Below, one piece after another: positions 11,690-22,911 of a stretch of 64,000 nt of DNA (positions are counted from its first letter, which is position 1; the number at the start of each line of letters is the position of its first letter). The stretch is from NCBI GenBank assembly GCA_037127315.1, contig JBBBDQ010000445.1:2294001-2358000 (forward strand), read 5' to 3'. The translations under genes were made by a program, and so were the position numbers. Under the pieces are notes generated by a model, which searched no databases, was not told the origin of the DNA, and was given only the letters and a program-made list of their open reading frames with translations. This DNA is from Ascarosepion bandense. Lineage: Eukaryota > Mollusca > Cephalopoda > Sepiida > Sepiidae.

Positions 11690-12370
11690 GTGTTGAAAAA
11701 CTCTTGGCCCAACTTAAAAAAAATTGACCAAATGACCAAACCATAGATGAACTTTTCAGCACCTCCTTAAATGTTAAATTTGCATGTGTATTCAGATTCC
11801 TATTTCATTTTTCTTGCTCTCACATGACCGTTTAACCTTTTCTAGTAGTGAAAATCATTCTTTAATAACTATTTTTTTTCTGGTTGACCAGTTTCTTTGT
11901 ATCAAGGGTGCTATCTCAAAGCTGATTTTGTCCTTGAAGTTTTAACTGTTGGTATTAAACTGATTCTGAATCATATCAAGTGCTTCAAAGAAACTATGGC
12001 CTGAACTTCTGACTCAATTAATTTCAGATAACACTGTGCAAGTAATTACTAAGTCCAAGATTTAAAGAGTCATTTTCTATAGTGTTTTATCAACTGGGTT
12101 TCTCTGGATACTTTTTGTGTTTAATGTTTACTATAATCATCATTAAATTCTAAATTTGTTTTTTCTGATTACTTAGCACTTGTAATTTTAGAAATAAGTT
12201 TGTTTCAGATTGATGATGTAAGACACTTTTTTTGTTATCCATTATCTGTTAAGTAAAATCACGATGAATGAAAATTTTCTCACACTTCTATCTTTGATAA
12301 TTTGTAGACTTTCATTTTCTAAATGATTATTTTCTTTTTCCTTGTTGATAAATAAATTACTTATGAAAAG
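11690..12370. other. Non-coding AT-rich stretch
   Basis: The segment 'ggttgtgttgaaaaactctt' at about 11684 resembles the terminal repeats of some mariner elements but no partner end was found. The remainder shows no gene. Confidence 0.3.
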
Positions 12371-12375
12371 AGTTA

Positions 12376-12502
12376 TTACAAGGTGTGGCAGAAATACATT
12401 CCACAAATTGGTAAGTGGTAAAACATTAGTTAGATTAAGACACCATCCTCACTAATGTCATACTGTCGTGTAGGAACTATTTTTGCTGCACCCTGAATAA
12501 TA
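12376..12502. mobile_element. Short TIR element (MITE-like), about 125 bp
   Basis: The ends 'acaaggtgtggcagaaat' and the reverse complement of 'atttttgctgcaccctga' agree over about 18 bp with several mismatches. The interior carries no ORF. It is probably a non-autonomous mariner-type element. Confidence 0.45.
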
Positions 12503-12874
12503 GTCCCATTTTAAAAGAGTTTTAATTTTCTGTAAAAAACAAAACAAAAAAAAAACAATAACTGTAAAAATAAAAATATCTCTCTTGGATTATTTGTAAT
12601 TGACATATTCACACTTGTTTTATGTGACTCATTTAAACATAGGATTGGAAAGTTGGAAGTTCATGTTGCTATGTTGTTTTGATTTTAACTGATAATTTTC
12701 CAAAACTTTTTCTCAGTTTAAGAGGATTTTAAGCATTCAAACAGAATATTTTATTAAACTGATGACAGGTAGAATCATAGCAATAATAATAATTATTTTT
12801 ATTTTCCTTTTAAGATTTTGTAATCTTTTTGATTACACAATAACTATGTAGATAAGAAAAGATTGATTACCTAG

Positions 12875-13400
12875 TATACAGAGTGTATCAAAAATACCTT
12901 TACAAACTTTGAGGGTGGGTTCCTCATGCTAAACAAGGACAAAAGTTCATATAAATGTATATCTGCAAATCCTTTGTTTCTGAGTTATTCATTTTAAAGG
13001 ATGTTTACAGTATATTAGGACTAGGTTACATATGCCATTCATGTACATTTGTAGCAAGTTTTTCTTCAACATTTCATGTGCATAGCAGTGATTTAACCGA
13101 GAATCATTTTGTCTAATAATAGCAAAATATTTATATCGTGAGCAGGCAGATAAGATTTTTATAATCGTGCGAATGCCAATGGATGAGTTGCTGAAGCAGG
13201 ACCCATGGTACCACAGACTATGGCAATAAGTATTTTTGGATAGTATCTTGGATTGTATATTTAATAGCATCTACCATAAAATTTTAACTCAACTCAAAAA
13301 GTAAGGATTTGTGGACATATGTTCAGATGGACTTTTGTCTTTTTGATGTATGGAACCCATCCCCAAAGTTTGTAAAAGTATTTTTGATACGCCATGTATA
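12875..13400. mobile_element. 526-bp element with long terminal inverted repeats
   Basis: Left end 'tatacagagtgtatcaaaaa' and the reverse complement of the right end 'tatacatggcgtatcaaaaa' agree well, and similarity continues inward for about 100 bp ('tttacaaactttg', 'ggacaaaag', 'aaatcctt', 'tgagtt'). Both ends sit on TA, consistent with a mariner-like insertion. The interior includes a 93-codon minus-strand ORF (12989..13270) with no recognised domain. It is either a non-autonomous element or the remnant of a larger one. Confidence 0.7.
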
Positions 13401-13524
13401 TTTTGCCTACTGGCCTGCACAATTAAAACTTAAAAAAAATTTACTCTCTGGCAGGATTTGAACCTTTGTTCATCATCTAATTCAGTGTGATTTAGACCAC
13501 TTGTCTACATAGTGATGCAAAAGT

Positions 13525-13583
13525 CTATTTGCCTTAAAGCATACATTGTTCCAATTTTAGGTTTTTTGCTTTAAGGCAAATAG
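13525..13583. repeat. Perfect 17-bp inverted repeat
   Basis: Arms 'ctatttgccttaaagca' (13525..13541) and 'tgctttaaggcaaatag' (13567..13583) are exact reverse complements separated by 25 bp. It lies between two tRNA-like stretches, 'ggatttgaacc' near 13455 (B-box-like) and 'tagccgagtggctta' near 13612 (A-box-like), so this may be a SINE-rich patch. Confidence 0.8.
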
Positions 13584-14159
13584 AACCTTGCTTGGTTGAA
13601 AGGCTCTCCATAGCCGAGTGGCTTAGTGCCAGATCAAATGGTGATTCCTCTTATGAAGAGGAACACATTTTATTTGATTAAGCTTTCTTGAAAGCACAGG
13701 TTGGTAGACAAAATAAATGCTATTTAACCCTCCACAAAAAAAAAAAAAGTTATGACATTTTAATCAAATGCTAAAAATAATGTTTGAAGTAATAAAAATA
13801 TGTCTCATTAAAAATAAAAATTCTTTAATTCTTTAGAAATTGCTTTGTTCACATTTTTTTCTTTATAAGTAATTTCTTAGCTTAAGATGCTATAGATGTT
13901 ACATTCTTTTTTTTTTTTGTGCTGAGCAGTTCAACTCCCACAATATTGAATGTTCATTTACAGTATAGTTTTTAGATCATAGGTGTTATTGGGGCATTAC
14001 ATGAAATTTTAAATATCTTTGATTGCAGATAAATTAGAAGCAACATATTAAGACTTGTCAACTGAGAGTTTTATTTTTAAATAAAAAATAATGAGATTAT
14101 TTTATAGTAATTATATTTCTTAACCTGTATTAAACATAAACTTTTGTTCGTGAACACTT

Positions 14160-14390
14160 TCTGAAGGGCTGCCGATTTGACCCGTTTGATAAAGTCGAGG
14201 AAGCATGTCAAGAATTCTTTGATTCGAATCCGGCTGAATGGTACTTTGACCAGATCTGAAAGCTTGCAGATCTATGGCAGAAAGTCTTGGAAAATGATGG
14301 TCATTATTTTGAGCAATAATTTTGTTATTTTTGCGAGTAAAATTTCAATTTTTTGCAAGTGTTTACGAACTTTTGGGACAACCTAATATT
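14160..14390 (+). pseudogene. Mariner-like transposase C-terminus and right end
   Basis: The plus strand reads an F-D-P-F-D-K-V-E-E-A-C-Q-E-F-F-D block, then W-Y-F-D-Q-I, a stop, and L-W-Q-K-V-L-E-N-D-G-H-Y-F. This is the pattern at the end of mariner transposases (an E-E-x-x-x-x-F-F segment followed by W-x-x-C/V-x-x-x-x-G-x-Y-F). The following 'ttttgggacaacctaatat' looks like a mariner terminal repeat. The catalytic part is missing. A similar 'gcgacaaccctaattttta' occurs at 14797, possibly the edge of another fragment. Confidence 0.6.
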
Positions 14391-15218
14391 TATTAGGTTC
14401 AAAGTTCTTTACTGGTGGCAGCTGGAGACCAAAGGCACTGATGCAGGAATTCGCAGTTCAAAGAGTCTTCAAGCTCTCAAAGCTATCTGCTTATATGTAT
14501 TCTGGCCCAAAACCTGTGTGGGGCCTACAGGTTCTGGGAATTCAGTGATTCCCAAATTTTTGCATTAATCTCATCAAGGATTCTTTGTTTCCTAATTCTG
14601 CACTCTTAACTTTTAAAATTTTGAGAATTATTCCCCACCTTCCTTGAGAGTAGTTACAGGGATTGCTCCTTCCCTTCAACTCCAGCTTGCATCTTGTACC
14701 ATCGCTCTATACAGGGAGTGTTAAATTCTCTCTCTTCCTCCTATCTTCTTAGGATTCAACCTCAGCCCACTTCCCAGAGCAGGCACGGCTGTGTTTGCGA
14801 CAACCCTAATTTTTAAAGTATGTAGGCGAAACAGTGGAGTTTTATTTTAGTCATTAATATTAATTCTCTTGATTCCTCAAGGAAGAGACAGTTATTTTTC
14901 AATTGCTGGAATAATCTTTATCCAGTGAATAACTTCCATCTCATCACATTTGACCCATAAGAAAAGTTTGTTTTCACTTAAATTTCCCAATTTTTTTCAT
15001 TAATAAAAATGTGATCCACACCTATTTTTCTTCTCATTAACAATACTTGCTTTTTTTTAAATTCTCAATGAAGAGATAAAATTTCTCAATTCGTTTTACT
15101 GCATGCCAGGTCCTCAAATAAAAAATAAACTTGAATGCATCGCTTCCCTTTCGTAAAGACAAAATAATCCAATGACTTCTTCTTTAATTCCCATCATCAG
15201 GGAAAAGGTCTTCCACTC

Positions 15219-15258
<40 letters not shown>

Positions 15259-16499
15259 CCAGCTTAGACTTCATACTAGGCTTAACCCTGTTATGGCTTT
15301 TCAAGCTTTAATTCGCATTAACCACCTAGTGACATATTGTTTCACAAGAGGTCCCTTTTGGCCTGTGACTAACAATTGCTTGAGTCCTTAAGTGAGGCTT
15401 ATTATATTAGGTTTTCAGATAAAAACTAACTTTTGTTAATCTTTGTTATGGTTTAATTCTGGAATTTCCTTATTTCATAGGATCATTCGGTTTGTACAAA
15501 TCCCTTCTTGCCTGATTTCCACACTTCAATTATATGACCACATTTAAATGCAAATGATTACTAGGGCTAGTACCAAATATGGTCACTTTTTTACTGTCCC
15601 TAAAGATATCCTACCCTGCCTCAACTGTCCATCTATTTTCATATTTGGGAATAAATTTGTGTGGCAGTCATTCATGAATCCTATCATGATCTCTGTCATG
15701 TTTTTATTTCTTTATTTCTCTGTCTTGTCAATCTTTGCTATTTTCTTAACTAAATTCCTGATAAGTAAAGATAAGAAAAAAATTCACCTGTTAATATTTT
15801 TTTTTTCAACTTGCCTAAAAGTACCATACAAAAACAACTTCCTTGTACAATTCCACTGGCAATATCATGAATTTTCATTTTATATAAAATATAATGACAT
15901 TATTAAAAACATTGACTTTTCTCAAAGCTTTTGACCATATATACACCATATCAGTTTACAGTGATTTCCTAAACTCATGAAACTTGAAATTAACTGCATA
16001 CAAACATGTTTTTATATTTAATGGCATTCTAATTAATCGATAGTTTCATAGCTTTTTTTTTTTTGTTGCTTTATATGTTGTAATTAAGTTTCTTGAAGCT
16101 ATGATTTTTTTTTTATTGCTTACTGTTGGCAGTTTGTTATTCATTCAACAACCTCCTATACTTGATCCTAAAGTGACTTAAAGCCTATCTTTTCTACATA
16201 TCCAATTGTTGACTTTGTAACCCAGATTTGCAGTGTTTAAGTACTGAGTTGTTGAAATACATTTTGAATATGTTTCAGTAAAATCCAATTTCAACTTTAA
16301 AATAATATTTTTTCTTCCACTGAACTTCCATTAATCTGGCCCCCAAAATTTTTATGGTGAAAAGGAAAACTCAGAAAACCACACAAAACCAAACTTGATC
16401 TTATATTTTTGAACAAACTTTTGACAACATTAAATATTTTCTGGAAAGAATCAGTATAAAAATAAGTAGACACAATATGTGTATATTATTCCATGAAAC

Positions 16500-16500
<1 letters not shown>
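14391..16500. other. Non-coding stretch with a (CT)n microsatellite
   Basis: A (CT)n tract lies at about 15214..15258. The 128-codon ORF at 15548..15934 is rich in Phe, Ile and Lys, lacks recognisable motifs and has no supporting context, so it is not called. The moderately GC-rich block at 14400..14810 looks repeat-like but I do not recognise it. Confidence 0.4.

Positions 16501-16535
<35 letters not shown>
16501..16535. repeat. (TC)n-(TA)n microsatellite
   Basis: TC units pass into TA units directly at the 3' end of a minus-strand SINE. Confidence 0.9.
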
Positions 16536-16690
16536 TGTCATCCGCAGACAGATCTGTTTTGCCATATCACAGCTCATCAGTACGGTTAGACTCCGATTGC
16601 TTTTTTACCCAGGATTGAAACCCGACCAAAATGGCGTCAGTCGGCAACTCTGCCCCTGGGCTATGGCCGTTCGGTGGAAGTAGGCAGACT
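16536..16690 (-). mobile_element. tRNA-derived SINE family 2, copy 1
   Basis: Read on the minus strand, the block starts with 'tagcccaggggcaga', an RNA polymerase III A-box-like sequence, and carries 'gggtttcaatcctgggt', a B-box-like sequence, about 45 bp later. The body ends in 'tctgtctgcggatgac' and is followed directly by a (TA)n tract. Copies at 45263..45357 and 61248..61384 have the same orientation and the same (TA)n junction. Confidence 0.7.
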
Positions 16691-16764
16691 TTTTAGCGCA
16701 TATCATTATATGCACCCAATAGCTAGAGCGCTCTAATTCATTTCACTGAATGAGCGATTTATAT

Positions 16765-18139
16765 ATCCTGCTTTCCTGCCTGTTGGAAGTCCTCCTGCAT
16801 AGTTCCTATATTTAAGAATTCTGGCGAACCCTCAGACCCCGCCAATTACCGTCCTATTAGTCTCCTTCCAATCTTTGGCAAAGTTTTCGAAGCCATTATC
16901 AACGCTGAGGTGATTCAGCATCTCATGGCCAACGGGCTTCTCTCTGACAAACAGTACGGATTTCGCTTCACCAGGTCTACTGCTGATATGCTAACGACCA
17001 TTACCGAGTACATATACCGAGCACTCGACAAGAATGGGGAAGCCCGAACCGTTGCCTTGGATATCTCCAAAGCATTCGACAGGGTCTGGCATGCTGGCCT
17101 CTTGTGCAAACTGCGGAGCTATGGGATAACTGGACATCTGTTTGACCTCATCCAGTCTTTCCTCTCTAACTGCACATTGAAGGTGGTATTAAATGGGCAT
17201 GCCTCCCAAAACTACCATACGAACGCGGGCGTCCCTCAAGGTTCTATCCTAGGTCCCACGCTCTTTCTGATCTACATTAATGATCTCCCCGACACCATTA
17301 GATCCCAAGTTGGCATGTATGCCGATGACACAACAATCTACTCTCGCATCGATCAGAAACCAGGTGTGGACGACAAAGTGAACCTCGCTGCCGTACTTGA
17401 AAGAGACCTCCAATCCGTAGTGGCCTGGGGTAGGAAATGGCTGGTAAATTTCAATGCCTCTAAAACGAAGCTGTTATCAACTAACCACCATAGACAATCA
17501 CATCTACCTCCCATTAGCATGGGACAGGCTAGCCTCCCAGAGAGTAAAATACTACGCCTCCTTGGCCTTACACTTTCGGCGGACCTCAAATGGAATGACT
17601 ATATTGAATCCATTGCCAAATCTGCTGCTATGAAAGTCGCCTCCCTGTGCAGGGCCTGGAAGTTTTTCCCACCTGAATCTATTCTGCACATATACAAATC
17701 TACCATCCGCCCGTGTATTGAATATTGCTGCCATATCTGGTCGGGTGCCCCTGCTGCTCTCCTTGGGCTTCTTGACAAAATACAAAGGAGGATCTATAAC
17801 GTGGTTGATACTGACTTGGCAGTCCGGCTGCAGCAGCTCTCTCACCGGCGTGATGTGGCTTCCCTGTGCCTCTTCTACAAGTACTTTCATGGCTACTGCT
17901 CCGATGAGCTTAGATCACTGGTGCCGCCTAAGCACGAATTTACACGAGATACTAGATTAGCAACTAGGTCCCACCCTTTTACAGTTAAACAAATAAGATG
18001 TAACCGTAAATTCTACTCCAACAGCTTCTTTTCTCGCACTTCCCGCCTGTGGAACTCCCTTCCACAACTCTGCTTTCCCGACAGTTACAATCTCCAGCTG
18101 TTTAAATGTAAGGTCAATAAACACCTCCTATCACATTAA
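16765..18139 (+). CDS. Reverse transcriptase ORF of the APE LINE (truncated)
   Basis: The frame is open from about 16765. The 409 codons counted from 16910 start at a GTG, which is an arbitrary start because the true N-terminus is deleted. It shows RT motif A in L-D-I-S-K-A-F-D-R-V-W-H, motif B in G-V-P-Q-G-S-I-L-G-P and the catalytic motif C in Y-A-D-D-T-T, with both aspartates intact. The thumb and a C-terminal region follow, including an R-D-V-A-S-L-C-L-F-Y-K-Y block and a T-S-R-L-W-N-S-L-P block. The protein would copy its own RNA at a nicked target, but without its endonuclease this copy cannot act alone. GC content is clearly higher than in flanking DNA, and the uninterrupted frame suggests a fairly recent insertion. 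Confidence 0.85.
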
Positions 18140-18312
18140 CTCCCAATTATTCTCAGAACACCCTCATCTACCCAACCCTCATTCTCGGTATCCTTACCCG
18201 CCTATCACCCACCCTCTGACATTTCCTATATTTAATCATCCTTTCTCCACTCTACGTAGCCCCCTGCACAGTAGTGGCAGTGACATGCCTTGCTCGGGGT
18301 GAAATGCTTATA

Positions 18313-18325
<13 letters not shown>
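16765..18325 (+). mobile_element. 5'-truncated APE LINE with intact reverse transcriptase end
   Basis: Homology to the longer copy at 57290..60020 begins at about 16765 and runs to the A-rich tail at 18305..18325. The endonuclease and the RT fingers are missing. After the ORF, a 3' UTR of about 180 bp ends with the conserved box 'cagtagtggcagtgacatgc', 'cttgctcggggtgaaatg' and poly-A, which then runs into (TA)n. The same terminal box marks every 3'-complete copy in the window. The family belongs to the APE class (Jockey/CR1-like group) by domain layout; exact clade not determined. Confidence 0.85.

Positions 18326-18342
<17 letters not shown>
18311..18342. repeat. Poly-A to (TA)n tail of the LINE
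   Basis: The LINE poly-A tail passes into about 12 TA units. Confidence 0.85.
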
Positions 18343-18345
<3 letters not shown>

Positions 18346-18849
18346 CTCAAACAAAACTTCTTTCTATTCTGCACTGTTTGTGACATCACTTAGATTCCCT
18401 CATTTTCTATTACATGAAAAACTTCTTTCTCTTTTATTTTACAATGTTTTCAAAATTGAAAAAGTTGAAAAAGATTACTATCCATCCTTGTGTGTTTACA
18501 ATGCATTTCTTTAGCCTGAAAGATAATGGAGAATATATTTAGATAGAAATGTGAAAGAGATTAAAATAATCAAGTCTAATAATTTAACAAGCAAAAGATT
18601 TACAGACTAAAATGTGATGGAAAAGCCCCGAGATAACTCCCCCTTTTTTTTACGTTCTCTTATCTTTTCTCATCATCAGAATAATCTATATTAGAATATA
18701 GCCAATAAACACAAACAAATCAATTAGCTAAAACTCTCAAAACAGCCTTTGATCTATCTATAATCTCTTTAAGAGGACATTTCTATGAATTGATATAATA
18801 TTCTCTTAAGAATGAAAACACTGATTGGTGGTGGTAATTCTTTTTCAAG

Positions 18850-19345
18850 TTATTTTTTTATTTTTATTTTTTTATAATCGTATCAACCCAAGCAAGGTAT
18901 TTTACTGCCACTTTTTTGCAGGGCGTTACATCGGAGGAAAACTATGAGAAAGAGTGACAGGTTATAGGGGGTGTCATTAAGTGGGTAAGAGAAGGATGAG
19001 AATACTGATGAGAGTGGAGTGGATGGAAAAAGGAGCATATGAGAGAGAGGATGCGGGTTAGTGAGATAGATAACTATTGACTTTACATTTAAATTCTTGG
19101 AGATTGTAGCTGTCGGGAAAGCAAGTAAATGGAAGGGAATTCCACAGGCGGGAAGTGTGAGAAAAGAAGCTGCTGGAGTAGAATTTGCATTTACAATTTA
19201 TTGATTTCACAGCAAAAGGGTGGGATCTAGTTGGCTCATGTAAATTTATATATAGGGGTCACCAGTGAGCTAAGTTCACCGGAGCAGAAGCTGTGAAAGT
19301 ATTTGTAGAAGAGACACAAGGAAGCCACATTGCACCAGTGATATA
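18850..19345 (-). mobile_element. APE LINE 3' fragment, minus strand
   Basis: Begins with the reverse complement of the LINE tail and terminal box ('caacccaagcaaggtatttt', 'ttttttgcagggcgttacat') and continues through 3' UTR into the C-terminal coding blocks ('ggagattgtagctgtcggga', 'ttccacaggcgggaagtgtg', 'agtatttgtagaagagacac'). All frames are broken, and homology stops near 19345. Confidence 0.8.
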
Positions 19346-20940
19346 CTACATAATTTTGATGTTTATTTGAATATCACATTTATGTTACATTTCAATAATT
19401 AAATTTATACCATAATTCGTAAAAAATTAATTTTTTTTTTTTTTTTAAAGCTCTCATGTCTTTTTGATTTCTATCAAGGAGTAAAAATCTCATGTGAAAT
19501 ACTTTGGTTCAGTTATGGCACAGAAAGATATTTACAGTCCTTTTCTATAAGCATGTACAAAAAACAATACTAAATTCATAGTTTTATGTAATAATTTCAA
19601 CTTAGGAATAAAATTTTAATTATAAACATAAAAAGTAAATTAATTCATGGTTATTATGATAGATAATCCATGCACAATATTGCAATCCCTGTAGTATAAT
19701 TTGAAATAAATTTGCTAAACTATTCTTTTAAAATGAGGGCATCGAAGAAAACAGTTAAAAATAAAGAATAAATCCAAGCCTAGTATGAAAATGGGATTAA
19801 TTATGAAAATTTTTGACTAGAAATCATTAATGCCTACTATCCCCAAAATAATAGGTTAATCGTCTAGTGTGATATACAAATTTAATATTTTGTATGTGTC
19901 TTCCTGTAAGAGAGATGAAAAACATACAGTTATGTAAATTAATTCATGACGATACAAATACATTAATTTGTGGCAAGTTAAAAAGGCAACTGCAATATTT
20001 AAAATAAAAAAAAAAGTTTATTTGTTTAATTTTTGATTAACTTTCCTCCATCAATTTCAGCAATTTTCAAGTAGCAAAATGTAACAAAAAATTCTCTCTT
20101 AATATTTTAATATAAAGATCTGTCTACATTGGCAACAGCAATAGCTTATTAAAACACTAATAAAACCTAACTCAGTTTGGGTTACAAGACTGCAAGTATG
20201 GAGCAACAAGAGAGCATCAAACCCACTACTCTGTTGTAAAGATCAACAAGACTAGCTTCTTAAGCATTATACCATTACAGGTTACCATCATAGTATTGAT
20301 AGACAATATGTTGTTCATATAACATTATTATAAGGTGCAACCTTTATTCATGTCAAGATTTCAAGTTATGAAGTTGTAACAGGGCATTGTAAAATAATAA
20401 ATTAAAGCCATAGAAACTTTAAAGATTAGTCTTAATAGTTTGAGTAGAAATTTGTTCACTCATATTAGTATAATGAAGCTTGTTTATTAGTTTCATTGGA
20501 CTGAATTGAATTTGCTTCAGTTAGTCTCAACAACTTTTGTTCATAAAAATGAGTAGTACATTTAAGTCAACATTTAAAGTTATGAAGTTGAAACAAAAGT
20601 TATATTCCTTGAAAAATAGTGAATTAAAACCACTTGAGACGTTTTTATTCTTAATAGTCCAGAGTAAAATTTGTGATGCTAAGTTACAAATTATTACAAG
20701 TCAAGAATGAATGACTGTTTCCTTCTTTAGGGAAATTGCTTGTTGATCTGAATAAGACTTGTCAGTTGGGTTACTCAAACTGTGCTGAGTAACCAAAGTT
20801 CTGGAATTGCCACAAGTAGTAGCCAAGATTCTATTGGCTACATCCTGGCATTCTTTAGGAAATTGAATGTTTAAAATATTCCCTGGTGATGTCATGTGCA
20901 TTGTCTAAGGGGAATGAAACTATACTAAAAAGAATGCTTC
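19346..20940. other. AT-rich non-coding sequence
   Basis: No gene, exon or repeat family is recognised, apart from a poly-T run at 19431..19446. Confidence 0.45.
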
Positions 20941-20944
20941 CCAA

Positions 20945-21170
20945 TGTTTGTCTTTTTACTGTGGCGCCAAAACCTGGTTCTGCTTTTCATACACACAAAT
21001 TCATCAGGTAGGTTACTCACTGTTTCCTTTTGTCCTTCTCTATGTTCAGTGAGTGTTCAATTTTCCAAGTCTTTCTTCCTCATTACATGTCCTAGAAATT
21101 CCAACTGTCTCTTTGATTCTCAGTATAAAAATCCTTCCTTGCTGCTCAAATGGATTCTATACTAGTGTTA
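20945..21170 (-). mobile_element. Small relic of the second LINE family
   Basis: The segments 'gtgttcaattttccaagtct', 'cctagaaattccaactgtct' and 'tttgattctcagtataaaaa' parallel 36460..36530 and 50310..50375, which lie in the C-terminal part of a decayed minus-strand LINE. No frame is preserved. Confidence 0.5.
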
Positions 21171-21180
21171 TGTTATGTTA

Positions 21181-21488
21181 GGATGTGTATTGTGGTGCAG
21201 TGGATATTGACTTGGAATGATAAATCGGGGAGCCAAGTTGGAATTTTAGTTGAATTCCTTGCATTCACTTACGCACAAATACCCTTGGGTAAGGTAATCC
21301 ATCTCTTCCCTCCAGTTATGAGTTAAATAACAAGACAGGTTGGGTTCTATAGCCTTGGTTGGCAACCAGTCTACTGCAGGAAAGCAATGGCAACCTACTG
21401 CGAGATAATCTTCTGCCCAGTTAGTCATGTCTCTTTTGAGACATGATCTCCCAAGCGTGTATCACGTATGGCACTTGACTGACTGACT
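21181..21488 (+). mobile_element. tRNA-derived SINE family 1, full-length copy
   Basis: Full-length copy of about 308 bp. The head 'ggatgtgtattgtggtgcag' plus 'tggatat' resembles a tRNA A-box region. A B-box-like 'caagttggaatttt' (canonical in sister copies as 'gagttcgaattcc') follows about 60 bp in. The body carries 'caaatacccttgggtaaggt', 'ggttctatagccttggttgg' and 'ggcaacctactgcgagataa', and it ends in 'gacatgatctcccaagcgtg' and a run of short 'actgactg' repeats. Sister copies are at 28895, 34987, 38988 and 39899. It lies just upstream of exon A of the host gene. Confidence 0.85.
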
Positions 21489-21944
21489 AGTGTTATTATT
21501 ATTACTATTATTATTAGAATTAATACAAGTAAAATAATGCCACTTAGCTGATTGAGTTTTGTAGACAGACCCTCTGGGAATTACTTTATCCACTCGTCAG
21601 AGTGTATCAGCAATTGACTGCTTATACTTCTTGATTTTTCTTTTTTTATATACACTTTAAATTTTTTATTTTTTTATTTTTTTTATAGTGTATATATGCA
21701 CAAAAGCACCAAAACTGTAGAAAATGCTGTATTGTTTTCATTTTTAACTGGGGAAAGGTTATTTTGTTCACAAGCTTGGTTAATGTTTAAATTGAAAGAT
21801 GTGCACTTAGTTTGTATTTTTCATATCTGATGTCTTTTAAACTCAGTCTACTTGCTTGCTTGTAAAATCATTGATATTTTGGAGTACTAATATCTACAGT
21901 AATGATTCAGAATGTTCATGTTTCTATATTCTTTTTTTTTCCAG
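21489..21944 (+). other. Intron sequence before host exon A
   Basis: Contains a fragment at about 21550..21620 ('gttttgtagacagaccctct', 'attactttatccactcgtca') that is repeated at 22750..22800, so a short repeat is present twice. It ends with a clear polypyrimidine tract and CAG acceptor at 21942..21944. Confidence 0.5.
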
Positions 21945-22181
21945 CGACTGAATATGCTGAGGCTATACGCTTTAGAAGTAGGAGCACCTCTAGCAGAAGC
22001 AGATATTCTAGAAGAACTACAAATACAAATTATGGTTCACGTTATAGTAGAACCATAACTAATACAAGAAGCCAAATTTCTCGTATTGGATGGAAGAAAG
22101 CCTTATTGGCTGGGGGTCTGCTTTACTTGGGCTCTCGTCTTTATTTAAATCGGCGAATCTATTATGATCATCCTTATAGAA
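21945..22181 (+). CDS. Shisa/CX-like membrane protein, exon A
   Basis: Internal exon of 237 nt, entered in phase 1 after a polypyrimidine tract and CAG, left in phase 1 at a consensus GTAAGT. It encodes about 78 residues. An acidic start (T-E-Y-A-E-A) is followed by an Arg/Ser/Thr/Tyr-rich low-complexity stretch, then a short hydrophobic glycine-rich segment (K-A-L-L-A-G-G-L-L-Y-L-G) and a Tyr/Arg/His-rich end. A preceding exon should supply the start and signal peptide; none was recognised upstream. The frame joins exactly to exons B and C. The glycine-rich segment before a cysteine module is a known layout in CX-module proteins. Protein identity is inferred from layout, not search. Confidence 0.75.
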
Positions 22182-22410
22182 GTAAGTTTTTCAGAAATAT
22201 CTTGATAGGATATTTCATTCATTTTTACAATTTTTTTTCTTTTCTTTTTTTTTGCATGGAAACCTTTTGTGTACTATTTTAAGTAATTTTAATTATTGCT
22301 CTATATGCTACTCTTTTATTAAAATCTCATGTCAAAGCCATGTAAACTTTATTAGGTTTTATTCGTTCAATTACAATATTTTCTGTCATATAAGGTGCAC
22401 TTTGAAAAAT

Positions 22411-22472
22411 GTTAGTCAGTTAAGTGCTATATGTGACAGGCACTTGGGTGATTATGTCTCAAAAGAGACATC
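22411..22472 (-). mobile_element. SINE family 1, 3' end fragment
   Basis: About 60 bp match the reverse complement of the SINE 3' end ('gtcagttaagtgctatatgt', 'ttatgtctcaaaagagaca'). Confidence 0.6.
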
Positions 22473-22649
22473 TGAAAATGATCCAATATCTTTTATCTTA
22501 TGAGTTTGGGGAGGGCGAAGAGTAAAGATTACATTTACTATACTAGCACATTTGCACCTCTATTTGACATACTTAGACTCCTGATGACTCCAGAAATGCG
22601 TGTGTGTATGTTATTAAATTAGAATTATAAATAATAATAATATTATAAT

Positions 22650-22686
22650 ATGAAAATATATATATATATAAAGAGAGAGAGAGAGA
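22650..22686. repeat. (TA)n-(AG)n microsatellite
   Basis: A short TA tract followed by AG units. Confidence 0.85.
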
Positions 22687-22911
22687 ATTTATGTAAATAT
22701 AAAATTTGTCACCTGATTTATGTTACCTTCAGCATCTGACTCCAGAGTCTTGTAGATAGACCTTCCTGAAATCACTCCATCCACTCATCAGGGATATCAG
22801 CAATTGACTGATTATATTTTTTCTCAGTTATAAAGTTCTTTCTAATGGGTAGGTGCCTGAAGGTACTTGTTATGCAGCCAGTCCACCAAGACCCTAGATA
22901 TCAATGCAGGC

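Noticed and set aside
13605..13680. A tRNA-Leu or tRNA-Ser gene from 'tagccgagtggctta'.
   Set aside because: Only the A-box-like part is present. No anticodon arm or T-arm with a proper B-box follows, so it is at most a SINE relic.
15548..15934. 128-codon plus-strand ORF.
   Set aside because: Rich in Phe, Ile, Lys and Asn as expected for AT-rich noise; no domain, no splice context, no repeat relation.
17353..17890. Minus-strand ORFs of 78 and 112 codons opposite the LINE reverse transcriptase.
   Set aside because: Antisense shadows of the conserved LINE coding frame; the same holds for 57619..58945 on the minus strand.
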